Assembly: GCF_013364275.1 (NCBI RefSeq)
Contig: NZ_CP054932.1
Location: 7,750,001 to 7,814,000, forward strand
Direction: 5' to 3'
DNA length: 64,000 bases
Source: Actinomadura sp. NAK00032
Lineage (GTDB): Bacteria > Actinomycetota > Actinomycetes > Streptosporangiales > Streptosporangiaceae
Part shown: positions 60,966 to 64,000 of the stretch, in pieces
Numbering within the stretch: position 1 is the stretch's first letter
How the letters are laid out: every line of letters starts with the position of its first letter
Program-made: the position numbers and the translations under genes
Notes under the pieces: model-generated
What the model saw: the letters and a program-made list of their open reading frames with translations, nothing else
The model's database searches: none
Told to the model about the DNA's origin: nothing

Positions 60966-61029
60966 GCTTCGAGGATATTCGGACGGGAGCCATTCCTTTG
61001 AATGGTGGCGGGCGGGGGCCGGAGGACGG

Positions 61030-62601
61030 TTACCGCAGCGGGCTGCCGGCCGTCACGTGCTCGACGAGGAGCGGTACCGGGGCCAGCGCCGGCTCGCGCG
61101 TCTCGGCGTGCAGGGCGCGCAGGACGGTCACGGCGCGGTCCAGGCCGAGGCGGTCGAGGTCGGCGATCGGGCCGGTCGGGTAGCCGCAGCCGAGCGTCAT
61201 CGCGGCGTCGATGGAGTCGGGGTCGGCGTATCCGGCGCCGAGCATGGCGGCGGCGTCGTTCAGGTACGGGAAGCGCAGCGCGTCCACGATGAACCCGGCG
61301 CGGTCGCGGCAGCGGACGGTCGTGAGCCCGAGGCCCGCGAGCAGGGCGGCGGCGCGGTCGGCGACGTCCGGGCCGGTCGCGACCGTCGCGGCGATCTCGG
61401 CGAGCGTCCCGGCGGGGTCGGGCAGGTGCACCCCGACGACGTCGGCGGGACGTCCGGTGGCCATGGCCTGCTCGATCACCGACCCGCCCACCGACGTGAC
61501 GACCAGCACGGCGTCCGGCTTGGCGGCCTGCGCGGCGGCGGACAGCAGCGCCCGCGCGGCCTCGGTGTCCTCCGCGGCCTCGATGACCAGGTCGCAGCCG
61601 GCGAGGTCGGCGGCGGAGTCGCGGACGGACGCGCCCGCCCGGTCGCACAGCGCGGCGAGCGCGTCGGCGAGCGGCCCGACGCCGACGATCCCGACGACCG
61701 GCGGCTCCCCGGCCGCCGCCGCGGGCTCCTCGCTCCCGGACGTGTCGTAGGAGTAGAAGCCGCGGCCGGTCTTGCGGCCGAGCAGCCCGGCGGTGACGAG
61801 TTCGCGCAGCACCGGGGACGCGGCGTGGCGGCGGTCGCGCGACTCGGCGTAGATCGCGTCGAGCACCTCCAGGCAGGTGTCGAGGCCGATCAGGTCCATG
61901 AGGGTGAAGGGGCCCATCGGCAGCCCGGCGCCGGCCGTCATCGCGGTGTCGATGTCGTCGCGGGTCGCGTGCCCGGACTCCAGCATCCCGGCGGCCTGGT
62001 TCAGGTATCCGAACAGCAGCCGGTTGGCGACGAACCCGGCCCGGTCGCCGATCGTCACCGGGGTCTTGCCGAGGCCCTTGACCAGGGCGGCGACGCGGGC
62101 GACGGCGTCCGGCTCGGTCAGCACGGTCGCGATGACCTCGACCAGCTTCATCACCGGCGCCGGGTTGAAGAAGTGCACGCCGACGATCTTGCTGGGCCGG
62201 CCGGTGGTGACCGCGATGTCGGTGACCGACAGCGAGGAGGTGTTCGTGGCGAGGACGGCGTCCTCGCGGCAGACCTTGTCCAGCTCGGCGAAGACCCTGC
62301 GCTTGAGGTCGAGCCGCTCCGGCACCGCCTCGATCACCAGGTCGCACGCGCCGAGGTCGGCGAAGTCGGTGGTCAGCGCGACCCGGCCGAGGATCTCGCG
62401 CTGCGCGTCCGCGGTGAGCTTGCCGCGCTTCACGGCCCGCCCGGTCGAGCGCTCCAGGTGCCCGCGCCCGCGTTCCAGCGCGTCCTGGTTCACCTCGACG
62501 CCCACGACCGCGAGGCCGCCGCGCGCCAGCACCTCGGCGATGCCCGCGCCCATCGTGCCCAGTCCGACGACCCCGACCCTGCTGAACGAACCCTCACTCA
62601 T
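61030..62601 (-). CDS. 3-hydroxyacyl-CoA dehydrogenase with duplicated domains
   Basis: 523 aa. First half (1-290) is complete: VGVVGLGTMGAGIAEVLARGG, NTSSLSVTDIA, HFFNPAPVMKLVEVI (catalytic His), NRLLFGYLNQAAGML. Second half (from about 305) repeats the fold: VVGIVGVGPLADALAALC in place of a Rossmann loop, HLPDPAGTLAEI for the His motif, FIVDALRFPYLNDAAAML. The second NAD loop is degenerate, so it probably works as a pseudo-domain. ATG 62601. Beta-oxidation or PHB role. Confidence 0.92.
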   Translation of the reverse strand: MSEGSFSRVGVVGLGTMGAGIAEVLARGGLAVVGVEVNQDALERGRGHLERSTGRAVKRGKLTADAQREILGRVALTTDFADLGACDLVIEAVPERLDLKRRVFAELDKVCREDAVLATNTSSLSVTDIAVTTGRPSKIVGVHFFNPAPVMKLVEVIATVLTEPDAVARVAALVKGLGKTPVTIGDRAGFVANRLLFGYLNQAAGMLESGHATRDDIDTAMTAGAGLPMGPFTLMDLIGLDTCLEVLDAIYAESRDRRHAASPVLRELVTAGLLGRKTGRGFYSYDTSGSEEPAAAAGEPPVVGIVGVGPLADALAALCDRAGASVRDSAADLAGCDLVIEAAEDTEAARALLSAAAQAAKPDAVLVVTSVGGSVIEQAMATGRPADVVGVHLPDPAGTLAEIAATVATGPDVADRAAALLAGLGLTTVRCRDRAGFIVDALRFPYLNDAAAMLGAGYADPDSIDAAMTLGCGYPTGPIADLDRLGLDRAVTVLRALHAETREPALAPVPLLVEHVTAGSPLR

Positions 62602-62657
62602 GATTCGCAGTCTTGCAGAGGGCGCGGGCGGCCGCGCTCCCGGGTACGACAGGGGAC

Positions 62658-63641
62658 GTGCGCCTAGGAATCTTCCTCCTCGCGACCCGTGCCCCCGGAC
62701 AGGACCACCACGCCGCGCTGACCCGTACCGTCGAAGCCGCCGTCGCCGCCGAACGCGCCGGTTTCGACGACGTGTGGCTGGCCGAGCACCACTTCATGTC
62801 GTACGGGGTCGTCCCGTCCGCGACGCTGCTGGCGGGCCATCTGCTGGCGGTCACCGAGCGGATCCACGTGGGGACGGCGGTGAGCGTGCTCTCCACCCGG
62901 CATCCGGTCGCGCTGGCGGAGGAGGCGGCGATGCTGGCACTGCTGTCGGACGGCCGCTTCCGCCTCGGCGTCGGGCGCGGCGGCCCTTGGCGGGACCTGG
63001 AGGTCTTCGGCACCGGGCTCCCCCGCTACGAGCACGGCTTCGCCGAGTCCCTGGACCTGCTCCTTACCTGGCTGCGATCCGACCGTGTCTCCTGGGAGGG
63101 GGAACACTTCCGCTTCCGTGAGGTACCGGTCGTCCCGCGCGCGCTTGCCCCGCCCCCGGTGACGGTCGCCTGCACGTCCCCCGAGACCGAGGCGCTCGCC
63201 GCCGAGCGCGGCCTGCCGATGCTCCTCGGCATGCACGTGGACGCGGATGAGAAGGCCGCCGCCGTCGCCCGGCACGGCGACCCCGGCCTCCCGCACATCT
63301 CCACCCATGTCGCCCAGGTGGCGGACACCCGCGAAGAGGCCGTCAGCACGCTCATGGCGGAGATGCCCCGCTGGCTCGGCCCCGGCCTGGCCGGATACGT
63401 CGCCGTGGACGACCGTCCGCGCCCCTCCCCCGACCCCGTCGGCTACGCGCGCCGCATGTGCGGCATCCACCCCGTCGGCTCGCCGGACGACTGCGTCGAG
63501 TCGCTCGTGACCACGGCCGAGAAGACGGGGATCGGGCACCTGATCATGCTGGTGGAGGCGACCGGTTCCCGCACCGCCACCTTGGAGAACATCGCCCGCC
63601 TGGGCACCGACGTCCTCCCCAAGGTCCGCGCGGCCCTATGA
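62658..63641 (+). CDS. Luciferase-like (LLM) flavin/F420-dependent oxidoreductase
   Basis: 327 aa. VRLGIFLLATRAPGQD start, WLAEHHFMSYGVVPSATLLAGHLLAVTERIHVGTAVSVLSTRHPVALAEEAAMLALLSDGRFRLGVGRGG spans the barrel core (AEHHF motif). Cofactor F420 or FMN cannot be told by eye. GTG 62658 with AGGGGA. Divergent from the 3HCDH gene, 56 bp away. Confidence 0.9.
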   Translation: MRLGIFLLATRAPGQDHHAALTRTVEAAVAAERAGFDDVWLAEHHFMSYGVVPSATLLAGHLLAVTERIHVGTAVSVLSTRHPVALAEEAAMLALLSDGRFRLGVGRGGPWRDLEVFGTGLPRYEHGFAESLDLLLTWLRSDRVSWEGEHFRFREVPVVPRALAPPPVTVACTSPETEALAAERGLPMLLGMHVDADEKAAAVARHGDPGLPHISTHVAQVADTREEAVSTLMAEMPRWLGPGLAGYVAVDDRPRPSPDPVGYARRMCGIHPVGSPDDCVESLVTTAEKTGIGHLIMLVEATGSRTATLENIARLGTDVLPKVRAAL

Positions 63642-63685
63642 GCCCCTATGAGCCGCTATGAGCAGGGTCCGCGCGGCCCTATGAG
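63623..63685. repeat. 20-bp direct repeat across the 3' end of the LLM gene
   Basis: GGTCCGCGCGGCCCTATGAG is at 63623-63642 (overlapping the gene's last codons and stop) and again at 63666-63685. Short copies of TATGAGC lie between. It looks like slippage duplication. Confidence 0.6.
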
Positions 63686-63686
63686 A

Positions 63687-63723
63687 ACGTGCGGCGCACC
63701 GAGAGGTTCGGCGCGCCGCACGT
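63687..63723. terminator. Bidirectional terminator
   Basis: An 11-bp perfect stem ACGTGCGGCGC/GCGCCGCACGT with a 15-nt loop between the convergent LLM gene and the gene at 63743. Confidence 0.75.
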
Positions 63724-63742
63724 CACGGCGGAGGCGGGCGGG

Positions 63743-64000
63743 TCAGCAGTCGCGGAGTTCGGGAGACTGGTTGAGGATCTGTTCGCGGGCCGTCACGAAC
63801 GTCCGGTAGGCGCTGGAGTCGCCGGTCGGGAAGACGGCGACCCGGTGGCAGTTCTGGAAGGCCAGCTTCATGCCGAAGTGGCGCTCCATCGCACCGCGCA
63901 TGGCGTCGCTCGCGAGGACGCGGAGCAGCTGGCCGCGGGCCTGCTCGTCCGGGGGCGGGGTGAGGTTGTCGGCGTAGTCGCCGCCGTCCACCTGGAGCCG
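63743..64000 (-). CDS. Unknown protein, C-terminal part (partial)
   Basis: The gene's 5' end is outside the window; 85 codons are present, ending FVTAREQILNQSPELRDC. The visible part has AFQNCHRVAVFPTGDSSAYRTFV and a preceding helix DAMRGAMERHFGMKLA. I do not recognise it. A GTG at 63991 could be the start but the frame stays open to the edge. Confidence 0.6.
   Translation of the reverse strand, partial: RLQVDGGDYADNLTPPPDEQARGQLLRVLASDAMRGAMERHFGMKLAFQNCHRVAVFPTGDSSAYRTFVTAREQILNQSPELRDC

Overview
The window is about 75% GC with GTG/ATG starts, many 4-bp stop/start overlaps, TAnnnT -10 elements and several leaderless-looking starts. Together with DUF3618, DUF3039, DUF2017, MEDS proteins, a SigE-family sigma factor, a putative F420 luciferase-like protein and a CysM-CysO-Mec cysteine pathway, this indicates a high-GC actinomycete. 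An Actinomadura-like (Thermomonosporaceae) genome is my guess; the sequence alone does not prove the genus. I see no phage, insertion sequence, plasmid function or CRISPR array. One tRNA (Leu, anticodon UAG) is present.

Region 1 (1-3.6 kb): the end of a D-amino-acid deaminase/aldolase gene, a SIMPL protein coupled to a family-4 glycosidase, a small zinc-finger ORF, a DUF3618 protein, a BCP-type peroxiredoxin and tRNA-Leu. Region 2 (3.66-14.06 kb) is the most unusual part: two convergent operons separated by an 18-bp perfect bidirectional terminator. The plus-strand operon makes the nickel-pincer nucleotide (NPN) cofactor: larE, two LarB-like genes with complementary active-site motifs, and a LarC that lacks the LarC2 nickel-insertion domain. 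The minus-strand operon holds an AraC-type regulator, a ferritin-like di-iron protein, a fused acyl reductase/HAD phosphatase, a zinc alcohol dehydrogenase, a divergent LarA homologue and a PlsC acyltransferase; the last five overlap by 4 bp each. A 12-mer and an 8-mer separated by exactly 16 bp occur upstream of both larE and the AraC gene, suggesting one regulon. I read this as an undescribed nickel-pincer enzyme pathway acting on a lipid or acyl-derived hydroxy compound; the substrate is inference.

Region 3 (14-26.5 kb) is signalling: a duplicated NarL-type histidine kinase, a large LuxR ATPase regulator, a response regulator, a TetR/ABC-2-like membrane pair, a PlsC, three MEDS proteins (kinase-like, STAS, kinase-like), and a SigE-family sigma factor between two proline-rich membrane-anchored proteins. 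Region 4 (26.6-35.2 kb) is a conserved actinobacterial housekeeping block with the gene order of M. tuberculosis Rv1341-Rv1330c: rdgB, rph, Rv1339-like phosphodiesterase, murI, cysM, cysO, mec, DUF2017, clpS and divergent pncB, with a thioesterase and a leaderless cysteine-containing mini-ORF inserted.

Region 5 (35.2-49.8 kb): pncA, gluconokinase, an unknown helical protein, an orphan FtsX-like permease with an operator over its -10, an ArsR-ArsC fusion next to a divergent amino-acid permease, a DEAD/DEAH helicase, an M43 metalloprotease, DUF3039, YqgE, an LPxTG surface protein, malic enzyme and a thioredoxin-TPR protein. Region 6 (50-64 kb): a degenerate ABC ATPase/permease pair, DUF3817, DUF4230, thiolase and methylmalonyl-CoA epimerase, a DivIVA-like coiled-coil protein, an AI-2E-type membrane protein, two alpha/beta hydrolases, a small zinc-binding protein, a double 3-hydroxyacyl-CoA dehydrogenase, a luciferase-like oxidoreductase and a truncated unknown gene.
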